Made by a program: the position numbers and the translations under genes. Of a stretch of DNA of 64,000 nucleotides, positions 8,832 to 18,288 are shown one piece after another (position 1 is the stretch's first letter; every line of letters starts with the position of its first letter). The notes below the pieces were generated by a model that made no database searches, had not been told where the DNA came from, and saw only the letters and a list, made by a program, of their open reading frames with translations. This DNA comes from Algibacter sp. L3A6 (GTDB lineage: Bacteria > Bacteroidota > Bacteroidia > Flavobacteriales > Flavobacteriaceae), in contig NZ_CP047030.1 of NCBI RefSeq assembly GCF_009796825.1, positions 496,001-560,000 of the forward strand, in the 5' to 3' direction.

Positions 8832-10193
8832 TTAGTTACCGTTTTTTGTTACCTGTGTCCCCATATAATCTTGAACGGTTCTAAAGCCAATATAACTTCT
8901 TGCAGAATCTGCATATTCGTAATCTCTTGAACTTACTTGTAAAAAGTATGCTACATCTTTCCAAGAACCACCACGAACAATTTTACGTTTGTTATCTCTA
9001 TCGTTTACACTTGGGTTAATACTTGATGTATACTCATAAGATGAAGGATCATAAGATGCATTTACCCATTCTGAAACATTTCCAGACATGTTATACAAGT
9101 TGTAATCGTTAGGCTCATAAGATTTTGCTTCTACAGTGTATAAAGCTTGATCGGCAGCATAATCTCCACGTACAGGTTTAAAGTTTGCCATAAAACAACC
9201 TCTATCACTTTTTGTGTAAGGCCCACCCCAAGGGTAAGTTGCTGCTTGCAGACCTCCACGAGCGGCATACTCCCACTCCGCTTCAGATGGTAATCTAAAC
9301 GTATTTACCATTGCTGCACCTTTTTTAGATTTTTGGTAAGAGTTTTTCTGTAAAGTTCTCCACTCACAAAATGCTTTCGCTTGTTTCCAAGTCACTCCTA
9401 CTACTGGATATTCTCCATAAGCATCATGCCAGAAATAATCGTTATGCATTGGTTCGTTGTAAGAATATGCGAAATCTCTAATCCAAACCGTTGTATCTGG
9501 ATATATTTCTAACTCTTCCTTTTTAATAGCATCTTTACGTTCAATACCTCTGTTATTAGCAGCTTCTTGAATATCCATATAGCTATATTGGAATTTAAAT
9601 TTCTTAACATCCCAAGTACGTTGACCGTTGTATGATGCCTCTAAAGGCAAATACATAGTATCCATAACCTCTGCATACCACTCATCTGGGTATTCAGCTG
9701 TATCAAATACAAGATCAACATCTTTGTTCAACTTTCTACCTTCGTAACCTGTTGGTCCTAATCCGGTATAGTTTTCGAACATGTACTTTTCGTAAACAGA
9801 CATGTTAGCTGTATCGGCATCTTTAAATGCAAACTCACCAATACCTCCGTCTTCCGGAATTTTACCAATTTCATCGGCTAATACAGCAAGTTTCATTCTA
9901 ACTATAGAATCTCTTACCCAATTAACAAATTGGCGATATTCACTATTTGTTATTTCAGTTGCATCCATGTAAAATGAGCGTACTGTAACAGTTTTTGCAG
10001 GTGCATCTTGCACACCAGCTAAATCATCATCAGCTTTACCCATTATAAATGCGCCACCAGGAATAAGCTCCATACCATAAGGCTTTTCTGGATGCCATTT
10101 TTTTCCTTGCACACCAACCAGTTCACCTCGGTCATTTGAGCCGCAACTTGCTAGCAATGCTACTACTGTGGTTAATAATATAAACTTCTTCAT
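8832..10193 (-). CDS. gldK: Gliding motility lipoprotein GldK
   Basis: GldK, an outer-membrane lipoprotein with a formylglycine-generating-enzyme-like (FGE/sulfatase-modifying factor) fold; with GldN it forms the large T9SS ring. The signal peptide KKFILLTTVVALLASCGSND ends in a lipobox whose Cys is the acylation site. The FGE-like fold is spread over the protein: PGGAFIMG near residue 47, WKQAKAFCEWR near 270, RLPSEAEWEYAARGG near 300, and NMSGNVSEWV then KIVRGGSWKD near the C-terminus. The role is structural and not catalytic. Met codons at 10199 and 10193 are both possible; the second gives the standard MKKF start. It is first of the gldKLMN genes and may share a transcript with topA and the arginase-like gene upstream. 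Confidence 0.96.
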   Translation of the reverse strand: MKKFILLTTVVALLASCGSNDRGELVGVQGKKWHPEKPYGMELIPGGAFIMGKADDDLAGVQDAPAKTVTVRSFYMDATEITNSEYRQFVNWVRDSIVRMKLAVLADEIGKIPEDGGIGEFAFKDADTANMSVYEKYMFENYTGLGPTGYEGRKLNKDVDLVFDTAEYPDEWYAEVMDTMYLPLEASYNGQRTWDVKKFKFQYSYMDIQEAANNRGIERKDAIKKEELEIYPDTTVWIRDFAYSYNEPMHNDYFWHDAYGEYPVVGVTWKQAKAFCEWRTLQKNSYQKSKKGAAMVNTFRLPSEAEWEYAARGGLQAATYPWGGPYTKSDRGCFMANFKPVRGDYAADQALYTVEAKSYEPNDYNLYNMSGNVSEWVNASYDPSSYEYTSSINPSVNDRDNKRKIVRGGSWKDVAYFLQVSSRDYEYADSARSYIGFRTVQDYMGTQVTKNGN

Positions 10194-10354
10194 AATCATA
10201 GAAAACTCGCGGTTAATTATTTAAGCTCTAACTTGAGAGCGTAAACATATTTATATATTTTTTAAAAAACAACTTTTTACCTAAAAAAATTACATTTCGT
10301 CGTAAAAAATTAACATTTAAACGATGAAATGCGCATTTTAACCTTTTCACCTTG

Positions 10355-11521
10355 TTAAACGCTATTTTTCCTAATGGCTTTGTACCAGCGCTCTGGCACT
10401 TTATTATTGCATGCATCTTTGTAATCTTGGTGCATGCAAGGTAATAACGTATGCCTTTTTAATTTATTATTAACTTCTGACAAAAAAGGTATTTCAATCC
10501 ACCATCTTCCTGTCTTATTACTCTTATAAAAAACTAATTCTTCCGATTCTACCAAAGTAATGAATTTTTGGTAAGTATATTCATCTGAAAAATCATCATC
10601 TTTAATTCTATAATTCACACCTTCTATAAAATACCACAGCATTTGTGATACTAACATAGATGTTATTTCATCATCACTAGAAGGTTTGTATTCGTAAATA
10701 CCAAAAGACGACACCTTATTACTTATACCTGCATATCTAGCTATGGCGCAAATTTCTTTACCGTTTAGACCGTTGGGAGATACTTTTTGATTTAAACTTA
10801 CTTCAGAGCTTTTTACCGACCCCAAATCGATACTTACAATATTAGCATCCCTTAATACAGGTTCTACTATTGTAATATCGTGAGATATCTGCCCAAGTCT
10901 ATAAGACTCAAAATACAAACTGTCCATCAAATCTATTTCTTCTTGCGAATTAAAATATGTTTGATAGCCTACTGTTGCGTAATTAAAAAGGTTATAGGGT
11001 TGATCTAAAATAATTTTACCTACAAAACTATTGTTCTTAATAGGTTTAGTTGAATCGCCTAGATCAAATTTGCTATCAACATTTACTATATTCACCATGG
11101 GCGCAAAACTATCATAAGCACGATAGTTTGCATAAGTAAGATCTTGCGACCCACCCAAAATCACAGGAATTACATTTTGCTTAATTAGAGTATTTACAAC
11201 TTCTTTTAAAGCAAAATAGGTATCATCTACACTTTCGCCTTTTTCAATATCACCTAAATCAGCAACACTAATACTCCAGCTACCAGGAAAAAGGCTATAA
11301 AATCCTTTTCGGATTTCATCTAAGCAAAACTCTTCACCTATATAATTAATATCGTTTCTATTTTCTAAAACACCAACTATAGCTATTTGAACACCATCTA
11401 AATCTGGAATGCCCTGCTGTGCTGAGTGAATTTTTATTTTTCGACCTAAAGCCTGAGCTGAAAGCAACTCATTATGAGCCAATACAAAATCTGAAACAGG
11501 AGACAGAAAGTTAAAATCCAT
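10355..11521 (-). CDS. Arginase/formiminoglutamase-fold protein with lost metal ligands
   Basis: A 388-residue protein with the overall layout of the ureohydrolase (arginase, agmatinase, formimidoylglutamase) family, but the three metal-binding motifs are altered. The GGDHS-type motif is GGSQD (123-127), the DAHxD motif is DSKFD (149-153), and the SxDxDxxDP motif reads SIDLGSVK (230-237). Two His and two Asp manganese ligands are therefore replaced by Gln, Lys, Gly and Lys. It is very unlikely to hydrolyse arginine-like substrates. It lies between topA and gldK on the same strand, about 160 bases before gldK. Whether it helps gliding/secretion or is merely a neighbour cannot be decided here. 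No signal peptide, so cytoplasmic. Confidence 0.8.
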   Translation of the reverse strand: MDFNFLSPVSDFVLAHNELLSAQALGRKIKIHSAQQGIPDLDGVQIAIVGVLENRNDINYIGEEFCLDEIRKGFYSLFPGSWSISVADLGDIEKGESVDDTYFALKEVVNTLIKQNVIPVILGGSQDLTYANYRAYDSFAPMVNIVNVDSKFDLGDSTKPIKNNSFVGKIILDQPYNLFNYATVGYQTYFNSQEEIDLMDSLYFESYRLGQISHDITIVEPVLRDANIVSIDLGSVKSSEVSLNQKVSPNGLNGKEICAIARYAGISNKVSSFGIYEYKPSSDDEITSMLVSQMLWYFIEGVNYRIKDDDFSDEYTYQKFITLVESEELVFYKSNKTGRWWIEIPFLSEVNNKLKRHTLLPCMHQDYKDACNNKVPERWYKAIRKNSV

Positions 11522-11644
11522 TAAAGTGTACTAAATTATGCTGTTTTGCGTTACACAAATATCAATAAAAAAAGAAAACTAACACTATAAATGTAAAAAT
11601 TTATATCACAAATAAAGGTGGTTAAATTTTCATTTTTTATAAAA

Positions 11645-14179
11645 TTATTTCTTTTTCGCTGTTGTTTTTTTAGTTGTCGTTTTTTTCGCTGCAGTTTTTT
11701 TAGGCGCTGCTTTTTTTCTTGCTTTTTTCTTCGGAGTTTTAGCTTCAATTAATTTTGCTGCTTCTTCCAAGGTCATTTCTGTAACATCAACCGTTTTGGC
11801 TAATTCTACTTTTATTTTACCTTTTATTACATTGTGACGGCCCCAACGTGCTTTTTCTACACGAATACCTTCTTCTTCCCAATTATGAATAACCTTGTCG
11901 ATTTCTTTTTGAACCTTAACTTCAATAAGCTCTACAATTTCATCATCGGTTAAATTATCCCAATCATATTTTTTATTCACATTAATAAACAGGTTGTTCC
12001 ATTTTATATATGGTCCAAAACGTCCTTTACCTTTTTGTACAGGTAAATCTTGATACATGTAAATTGGCGCATCAGCTTTTTGTTTTTCTTTAATTAAAAC
12101 AATAGCATCATCTAGCTCCACACTTAATGGGTCTGTTCCTTTTGGAAGCGATACATAGGCATCACCAAACTTTACATAAGGTCCAAAACGCCCGTTATTA
12201 ACAACAACTTCTTCATCTTCAAAATTCCCTAAATTTTTAGGAAGTTGAAATAAATCCATCGCTTCTTCGAAGGTAATAGAGTTTAATTGTTGATCTGGAC
12301 TTAAACTTGCAAACTGTGGCTTCTCTTCATCATCCACCGTTCCTATTTGAACCATTGGTCCAAATTTACCTAAACGCACACTTACTCGTTTACCTGTTTT
12401 AGGATCTTCACCTAAAATTCGCTCACCAGATTCTCTATCGGCATTTTCTTTTACATCTTCTACTATTGGGTGAAAATTATCATAAAATGATCTCATCATT
12501 TTCTTCCAATCTTCTTTTCCTTCTGCTATTTCATCAAAATCGGCTTCTACTTTTGCCGTAAAACTATAATCTAAAATAGACTCAAAGTGATTCACTAAAA
12601 AGTCAGTCACAATCATTCCAATATCTGTTGGAACTAACTTCCCCTTATCTGACCCCACTTTCTCTGATAAAGTCACATCGTTTACCGTACCATCTTGAAG
12701 TTTTAATTGAGAATAATTTCTTTCCTCACCATCTATAGTACCTTTTTCAACATAATTCCTGTTCTGAATAGTTGAAATTGTTGGCGCATATGTAGACGGA
12801 CGACCAATACCTAATTCTTCTAACTTCTTAACTAAAGATGCCTCCGTATATCTAGCTGGCGGACGTGTGTAGCGTTCGGTTGCTGTAATATAACTATTAA
12901 GTAATGTCTCATTAGTTTTCATAGCTGGCAACATGCCATCTTGTTCATCTAAATCCTCATCATCGGTACCTTCTAAATATACTTTTAAGAAACCATCAAA
13001 AGTAATAACCTCTCCGTTTGCGGTAAAGGTTTCTTTGTGTGTTGATGCACTAATTTTTACGTTAGTACGCTCTAATTCTGCCTCACTCATTTGTGATGCA
13101 ATAGAACGTTTCCATATTAAATCGTATAAACGTGCTTGATCATAATCAATATCTACTGAATGCACAGCGAAATTGGTTGGACGAATCGCTTCGTGAGCTT
13201 CTTGAGCCCCTTTAGCTTTTCCTTTATAATTTCTAGATTTACTGTATTGATCGCCGTAAGCATTTCTAATTTCTGCCTCTGCTCCTTTTTTAGCTTCATC
13301 AGAAAGGTTAACACTATCCGTTCTCATGTAAGTAATTAAACCGGCTTCGTAAAGGCGTTGCGCCATCGTCATGGTTTTACTTACCGAGAAGTATAATTTT
13401 CTAGAGGCTTCCTGCTGCAACGTAGATGTCGTAAACGGTGCTGCTGGAGATTTTTTAGCTGGTTTCTTTTGTAAATCGGCTACTTTAAAATCGGCCTGAG
13501 CATTTTTCTCTAAAAACTTTTGAGCTTCCTTTTTAGTTGAAAAGTTCTTCGGAAGTTTAGCCTTGAAGCTTTGTCCATCTTCATTAGAAAATTCTGCATC
13601 TATTCTATATGATGCTACAGGACTAAAACCTTGTATATCTCTTTCCTTTTCAACAATTAATCGAACTGAAACTGATTGTACACGACCGGCAGACAAACCA
13701 CCTTTTACCTTTCTCCATAATACTGGAGACAGCTCGTAACCTACAATTCTATCTAATACACGTCGTGCTTGTTGGGCATCGACTAAATCGTAATCTATTC
13801 CACGTGGATTCTCAATCGCTTTTAAAATAGCAGATTTTGTGATTTCGTGAAAAACAATACGTTTTGTTTTCTCTTTATCTAATTTTAATGTTTCGGCTAA
13901 GTGCCATGCAATAGCCTCTCCCTCGCGATCCTCATCACTTGCTAGCCAAACCATTTCGGCTTTCTTAGCTAAGTCTTTCAGTTTTTTTACAACTGCTTTC
14001 TTATCTGTGGATACTTCGTATTTGGGATTAAAATCACCCTCAACATCAACCCCTAATTCCTTGGATGGTAAATCGGAAATATGTCCGAAACTAGATTCTA
14101 CTTTAAAATCTTTTCCTAGAAACTTTTCAATGGTTTTTGCTTTTGCAGGTGACTCTACTATTACTAAATTCTTCGCCAT
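11645..14179 (-). CDS. topA: DNA topoisomerase I (type IA) with Lys-rich tail
   Basis: An 844-residue topoisomerase I, which relaxes negative supercoils. The N-terminal Toprim domain (NLVIVESPAKAKTIEKFLG, WLASDEDREGEAIAWHL) binds Mg2+, and the catalytic tyrosine is Tyr284 in GLITYMRTDS. The C-terminal part has repeated modules (NNGRFGPYVKFGDAYVSLP, KGKGRFGPYIKW) instead of Cys4 zinc fingers; I see no paired CxxC. The last 30 or so residues are Lys, Ala and Thr repeats (KKAAPKK, AAKK, TTKK), a histone H1-like tail that probably binds DNA non-specifically. The frame's start MAKNLVIVESP is the family norm. A TAnnTTTG box lies 20 bases upstream. Confidence 0.97.
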   Translation of the reverse strand: MAKNLVIVESPAKAKTIEKFLGKDFKVESSFGHISDLPSKELGVDVEGDFNPKYEVSTDKKAVVKKLKDLAKKAEMVWLASDEDREGEAIAWHLAETLKLDKEKTKRIVFHEITKSAILKAIENPRGIDYDLVDAQQARRVLDRIVGYELSPVLWRKVKGGLSAGRVQSVSVRLIVEKERDIQGFSPVASYRIDAEFSNEDGQSFKAKLPKNFSTKKEAQKFLEKNAQADFKVADLQKKPAKKSPAAPFTTSTLQQEASRKLYFSVSKTMTMAQRLYEAGLITYMRTDSVNLSDEAKKGAEAEIRNAYGDQYSKSRNYKGKAKGAQEAHEAIRPTNFAVHSVDIDYDQARLYDLIWKRSIASQMSEAELERTNVKISASTHKETFTANGEVITFDGFLKVYLEGTDDEDLDEQDGMLPAMKTNETLLNSYITATERYTRPPARYTEASLVKKLEELGIGRPSTYAPTISTIQNRNYVEKGTIDGEERNYSQLKLQDGTVNDVTLSEKVGSDKGKLVPTDIGMIVTDFLVNHFESILDYSFTAKVEADFDEIAEGKEDWKKMMRSFYDNFHPIVEDVKENADRESGERILGEDPKTGKRVSVRLGKFGPMVQIGTVDDEEKPQFASLSPDQQLNSITFEEAMDLFQLPKNLGNFEDEEVVVNNGRFGPYVKFGDAYVSLPKGTDPLSVELDDAIVLIKEKQKADAPIYMYQDLPVQKGKGRFGPYIKWNNLFINVNKKYDWDNLTDDEIVELIEVKVQKEIDKVIHNWEEEGIRVEKARWGRHNVIKGKIKVELAKTVDVTEMTLEEAAKLIEAKTPKKKARKKAAPKKTAAKKTTTKKTTAKKK

Positions 14180-14198
14180 AAATCATTTTTTGATCCTA

Positions 14199-14206
14199 CA
14201 AATGTA
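14199..14206 (-). promoter_or_regulatory. topA: Candidate -7 box for topA
   Basis: The minus strand reads TACATTTG, an exact TAnnTTTG match, about 20 bases before the topA ATG. No -33 TTG at 17-23 bases is visible. Between this box and the terminator at 14264-14298 there is little other room for a promoter. Confidence 0.4.
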
Positions 14207-14257
14207 TATCAAAAAAAGTTTATCTGCCTAATTTTACGTACTATCTGTATAATTTTT

Positions 14258-14298
14258 ACATAAAAAACCCTGCTTTTAATAGTAAAAAGCAGGGTTTT
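14258..14298 (-). terminator. Terminator after the 261-residue membrane protein gene
   Basis: Perfect 14-bp stem (AAAACCCTGCTTTT at 14264-14277, complement at 14285-14298) with a 7-base loop. It is followed on the minus strand by a T run. It separates the membrane-protein gene from topA, so those two are not one transcript unless read-through occurs. The plus strand is also T-rich after the stem. Confidence 0.85.
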
Positions 14299-14381
14299 AT
14301 TTTTTTATTACTCAGATAACCTTTAAATATATTTCGAAAAGCACTTATTTCAAAACACCTTTATATAGGTCTCTTATTTTT

Positions 14382-15167
14382 CTATTCTATAGAAGTACCA
14401 ATTTCTTCAATAGCATTTGTGGTTTCATCAAACCCAACTACTTTTTTATAGATTAAATATATAGGATGCCATAAAAAGGCTTGTAAAAACAAAGATCCTA
14501 ATCCGCAAGTAATCATGGAGATTACAAAAACACAAAGGTAACTTACAAGAAACAAAGCTATAGTTATACCCCATTTTTTAGTTCCTAATTTAAAACTAAC
14601 TTTCACCACATCGCCTGTACTAAACTCTGGATTAAAAGCGAAAACTAACATAAAATAAGAAACAGGAACCATAGTATATATTAATGGTATGTAACATAAT
14701 AACGCCGAAGGAATAACAATACCTATAGAAATAAGCATTAATACAAAAGCTTTACTTAAATATTTACCTTTTACAAAATGAAAAAAATCGGTTGTATTAA
14801 CCACTTCATTATAATCCATTCTTTTAATTATTCTGAAAAAAGAAGCTTGTAACGTCAATGAAATAGTACCAAGAACAAATATCCCTATAACTACAAACAA
14901 AATATACAAAACAGACATACCGCCTAAAAATGTACTTAATGCTTCTTGATCGTTATAACCACTTTCCTGTTGCGCAACCATTAAACCAATTAAAGGCACG
15001 TACAACACTATAATTAAAGGTAACATAATAACCATAGTAAAAATTTGAAGCAAGAAACCTTGCACCCAAGTTTTTTTATACAACTCAATAGCTTCACTAA
15101 AAATCGATCCAAAATCGAGCTGCTTTGCATTATTAATTTTTTCTAATAGACTAGTAATTTTGTTCAT
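14382..15167 (-). CDS. Polytopic membrane protein, function unknown
   Basis: A 261-residue integral membrane protein that I do not recognise firmly. After a 25-residue polar start (LDFGSIFSEAIELYKKTW) come about five to six hydrophobic segments, at roughly 35-65, 85-115, 150-170, 170-190 and 205-240. The general look (an amphipathic start, FGSIFSEAIELYKK, then paired helices with Gly and Pro) recalls the DUF975/glycerophosphodiesterase membrane-domain group, but this is only resemblance. It stands alone: divergent from miaB on the right, with its own terminator on the left. Confidence 0.7.
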   Translation of the reverse strand: MNKITSLLEKINNAKQLDFGSIFSEAIELYKKTWVQGFLLQIFTMVIMLPLIIVLYVPLIGLMVAQQESGYNDQEALSTFLGGMSVLYILFVVIGIFVLGTISLTLQASFFRIIKRMDYNEVVNTTDFFHFVKGKYLSKAFVLMLISIGIVIPSALLCYIPLIYTMVPVSYFMLVFAFNPEFSTGDVVKVSFKLGTKKWGITIALFLVSYLCVFVISMITCGLGSLFLQAFLWHPIYLIYKKVVGFDETTNAIEEIGTSIE

Positions 15168-15380
15168 ATTTTAAAGTTAGGGGTTAAGTTATTTAAAGGC
15201 GTAAAAGTAATTTAATTTCTTAAAACAAAAAATTTTGTTAAATAAACTAAAATCACAATGTTAAATATTAAAAACAAACGATACACAAACCGTGCTAAAA
15301 ACCTGATTTATAAAACATTCTTTTAACCAAACAGACCACCATAAAACCTATAAATAAGCTTAAAAAATAAAACTGCCACT

Positions 15381-15413
15381 TTGTCACAAAACACAAATTA
15401 ATTGTATCTTTGC
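15381..15413 (+). promoter_or_regulatory. miaB: Promoter of the miaB operon
   Basis: A -33 TTTG (15381-15384) and an exact -7 TATCTTTG (15406-15413) are separated by 21 bases, the best flavobacterial promoter match in the window. The miaB ATG follows 35 bases on. The remaining upstream gap from 15168 is A-rich (many AAAACA and TTAAA runs) and shows no ORF, tRNA or repeat. Confidence 0.75.
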
Positions 15414-15447
15414 ATACTTATTGAACAATACCAGTTTCTAGCAAACT

Positions 15448-16897
15448 ATGGAAAAAATTATAGACGAAAATAAACAAGGCCAATCTTTAACTCTTGAACA
15501 GAAAGAGGGCAATACACGCAAACTTTTTATTGAAAGCTACGGATGCTCAATGAATTTTAGCGATAGTGAAATTGTTGCTTCTATCATGAAGGATCAAGGT
15601 TTTAATACCACACAAAACTTAGAAGAAGCCGATTTAGTTTTAGTAAACACCTGCTCTATTCGTGATAAAGCCGAGCAAACCGTGCGTAAACGATTAGAAA
15701 AATATAACGCCGTAAAACGCGACATAAATCCAAAAATGAAAGTTGGTGTTTTAGGCTGTATGGCCGAACGCTTAAAAACAAAATTTTCTTGAAGAAGAAA
15801 AAATTGTAGACTTAGTTGTTGGCCCTGATGCATACAAAGATTTACCAAACCTTTTAGCTGAAGTTGACGAAGGTAGAGACGCTATAAACGTTATTCTTTC
15901 TAAAGAAGAAACCTATGGAGACATTTCTCCAGTACGTTTAAATTCTAATGGAGTTACCGCTTTTGTTTCTATAACTCGTGGTTGTGATAACATGTGTACG
16001 TTTTGCGTGGTGCCTTTTACAAGAGGCCGTGAACGTAGTCGTGACCCACAAAGTATTCTAGAAGAAATAAACGATTTATGGAGCCGTGGTTTTAAAGAAA
16101 TCACCTTACTTGGCCAAAACGTAGACAGTTACCTTTGGTATGGTGGCGGACTCAAAAAAGACTTTGTAAAAGCTACAGATATGGAGAAAGCTACTGCCGT
16201 AGACTTTGCTAAATTACTTGAACTTTGTGCTAAAGAACAACCAAAAATGCGTATTCGTTTTTCAACGTCTAACCCTCAAGATTTAACTTTAGATGTGGTT
16301 GAAACCATGGCTAAATTCGATAATATTTGTAATCATATCCATTTACCTGTACAAAGCGGAAGTAACCGTATTTTAAAGGAAATGAATCGTTTACATACAC
16401 GCGAAGAGTATTTTGAATTAATTGATAACATCCGTCGTATTATTCCAAAATGCACTATTAGCCACGATATGATTGTTGGTTTCCCAACAGAAACAGAAGA
16501 AGATTTTCAAGATACCGTTTCCTTAATGGAATACGTAAAATATAATTTTGGATACATGTTTACATATTCTGAACGCCCTGGCACCATGGCAGGAAGAAAT
16601 ATGGAAGACGATGTACCAGAGCCTGTTAAAAAACGTCGTTTACAAGATATTGTAGATTTACAACGTAAACACAGCGAATTTAGAACCAAAGAATACTTAG
16701 GTACAGAAATAGAGGTTTTAATTGAGAAAGAATCGAAAAAATCTACCGAACAATGGTCGGGTCGTAGCTCACAAAACATTGTTTGCGTGTTCCCTAAAGG
16801 AGATTTTAAAATTGGCGAGTTTATAAAAGTTAAGGTTAACAATTGCACAAGTGCCACGTTAATTGGCGAAGGCATAGCATTATCAATGAATAATTAA
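15448..16897 (+). pseudogene. miaB: miaB, tRNA 2-methylthio-N6-isopentenyladenosine synthase, with a one-base frameshift
   Basis: MiaB is a radical-SAM methylthiotransferase that adds a methylthio group to i6A37 of tRNAs. The N-terminal part has the three auxiliary-cluster cysteines (ESYGCSMN, VNTCSIRDKAE, GVLGCMAERL), and the second part has the radical-SAM CxxxCxxC (RGCDNMCTFC), the family sequence FSTSNPQ, and a C-terminal TRAM domain. The reading frame breaks after KTKF at a T4 run (15784-15787). Removing one T gives FLEEEKIVDLVVGPDAYKDL and one uninterrupted frame of about 482 residues to 16897. As written it yields a 114-residue peptide and a fragment restarting near 15992. Everything downstream is well preserved, so a homopolymer sequence error or a very recent mutation is likely. 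It leads the operon with the sigma-54 regulator and lptE. Confidence 0.9.
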
Positions 16898-16960
16898 TAT
16901 TTATTTGAAATTAAAACCAAGCATTTATCATTATTCACTTTTAATTTTTAATTAAGCATT

Positions 16961-18229
16961 ATGGAATCAATCCAAGCAATTAAACAACGATTTGGTATTA
17001 TTGGCAATACACCAACACTAAACCGTGCTATAGAAAAAGCCATTCAGGTTGCTCCTACCGATATTTCGGTTTTAGTAACAGGAGAAAGTGGTGTTGGAAA
17101 AGAAAGTATTCCTAAAATAATACATCAATTATCACATAGAAAACACAACAAATATATTGCCGTAAACTGTGGTGCTATACCAGAAGGGACAATAGATTCT
17201 GAGTTATTCGGACACGAAAAAGGTGCTTTTACAGGAGCAACGCAAACCCGTGAAGGGTATTTTGAAGTTGCCGATGGCGGAACCATTTTTTTAGATGAAG
17301 TTGGCGAGTTACCGCTTACCACACAAGTTAGACTTTTACGTGTTTTAGAAAACGGTGAGTTTTTAAAAGTAGGTTCTAGTAAAGTTCAAAAAACCAATGT
17401 ACGTATTGTAGCAGCAACAAACGTAAACATGTTTGAAGCTATTGAAAAAGAAAAATTTAGAGAAGATTTATACTATCGTTTAAGCACCGTGGATATTAAT
17501 TTACCTCCACTTCGTGAGCGCCAAGAGGATATTCATTTATTATTCAGAAAATTTGCCAGCGATTTTGCTTTAAAATACAAAATGCCAACTGTAAAACTTA
17601 CAGATTCGGCAGTACAAGTTCTTACAAAACACCGATGGAATGGTAATATTAGGCAGTTGCGTAACATTGCAGAACAAGTATCTGTTTTAGAACAAAACCG
17701 TACTATTAGCGCAGAAACTCTAAACGGTTATTTACCTGCTTCGACAACAAATTTACCTGCAGTTATTAAAACATCTAAATCTAAAAGTGATTTTAGTAGC
17801 GAACGCGAAATTCTCTACAAAGTACTTTTTGATATGAAAAGTGACTTAAGCGATTTAAAGAAACTCACCATGGAACTCATGAAAAATGGGAACACAAAAG
17901 ATGTTGAGAAGAAAAACGAAAGCTTAATTCAGAAAATTTACGGAGACGATGATGACGATATTCATGATTTTGAAGAAAGCGTAACCAATACCGAGTTACT
18001 TTCTATTCCAGAACATACCTCAAAAATTGAAGAGCCTATTAGTACGCAAGATAAGTATCACTTTGCAGAAGAAATTGAAGAGGAAGAAACCTTATCTATT
18101 CATGATAAAGAATTAGAATTAATTAAAAAATCGTTAGAACGTCACAGCGGAAAACGTAAATTAGCAGCCGCAGAACTTGGCATTAGCGAACGTACATTAT
18201 ACCGTAAAATTAAACAATACGATCTATAA
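16961..18229 (+). CDS. Sigma-54-dependent transcriptional activator without receiver domain
   Basis: A 422-residue bacterial enhancer-binding protein. The AAA+ domain starts almost at the N-terminus: Walker A GESGVGKE (41-48), the sigma-54 contact loop GAFTGA (88-93), Walker B TIFLDE (108-113) and the arginine-rich FREDLYYRLS. A low-complexity acidic linker follows (about 315-380, with DDDDIHDFEE), then a C-terminal Fis-type helix-turn-helix (GKRKLAAAELGISERTLYRKI). No receiver, GAF or PAS domain precedes the AAA+ part, so its control must be by level or by a partner. It lies between miaB and lptE. A sigma-54-like site exists upstream of groES, 2 kb further on, so that operon is a possible target; this is inference. 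Confidence 0.93.
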   Translation: MESIQAIKQRFGIIGNTPTLNRAIEKAIQVAPTDISVLVTGESGVGKESIPKIIHQLSHRKHNKYIAVNCGAIPEGTIDSELFGHEKGAFTGATQTREGYFEVADGGTIFLDEVGELPLTTQVRLLRVLENGEFLKVGSSKVQKTNVRIVAATNVNMFEAIEKEKFREDLYYRLSTVDINLPPLRERQEDIHLLFRKFASDFALKYKMPTVKLTDSAVQVLTKHRWNGNIRQLRNIAEQVSVLEQNRTISAETLNGYLPASTTNLPAVIKTSKSKSDFSSEREILYKVLFDMKSDLSDLKKLTMELMKNGNTKDVEKKNESLIQKIYGDDDDDIHDFEESVTNTELLSIPEHTSKIEEPISTQDKYHFAEEIEEEETLSIHDKELELIKKSLERHSGKRKLAAAELGISERTLYRKIKQYDL

Positions 18230-18288
18230 AAACACGTTAACCTAATACACAAGTCTCTATAAAAGAGATACGTATTTAAGAAAACAAA

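Noticed and set aside
10228..10416. Small 62-residue ORF before gldK
   Set aside because: It overlaps the arginase-like gene in another frame, has no recognisable features and has the base composition of AT-rich spacer.
11551..11748. Lys/Arg-rich 65-residue ORF
   Set aside because: It is the out-of-frame reading of the repetitive topA tail plus spacer sequence.
15992..16897. Independent radical-SAM protein starting at 15992
   Set aside because: Codons upstream of 15992 in the same frame translate to typical MiaB sequence back to the T4 run, so it is the rest of a frameshifted miaB and not a separate gene.
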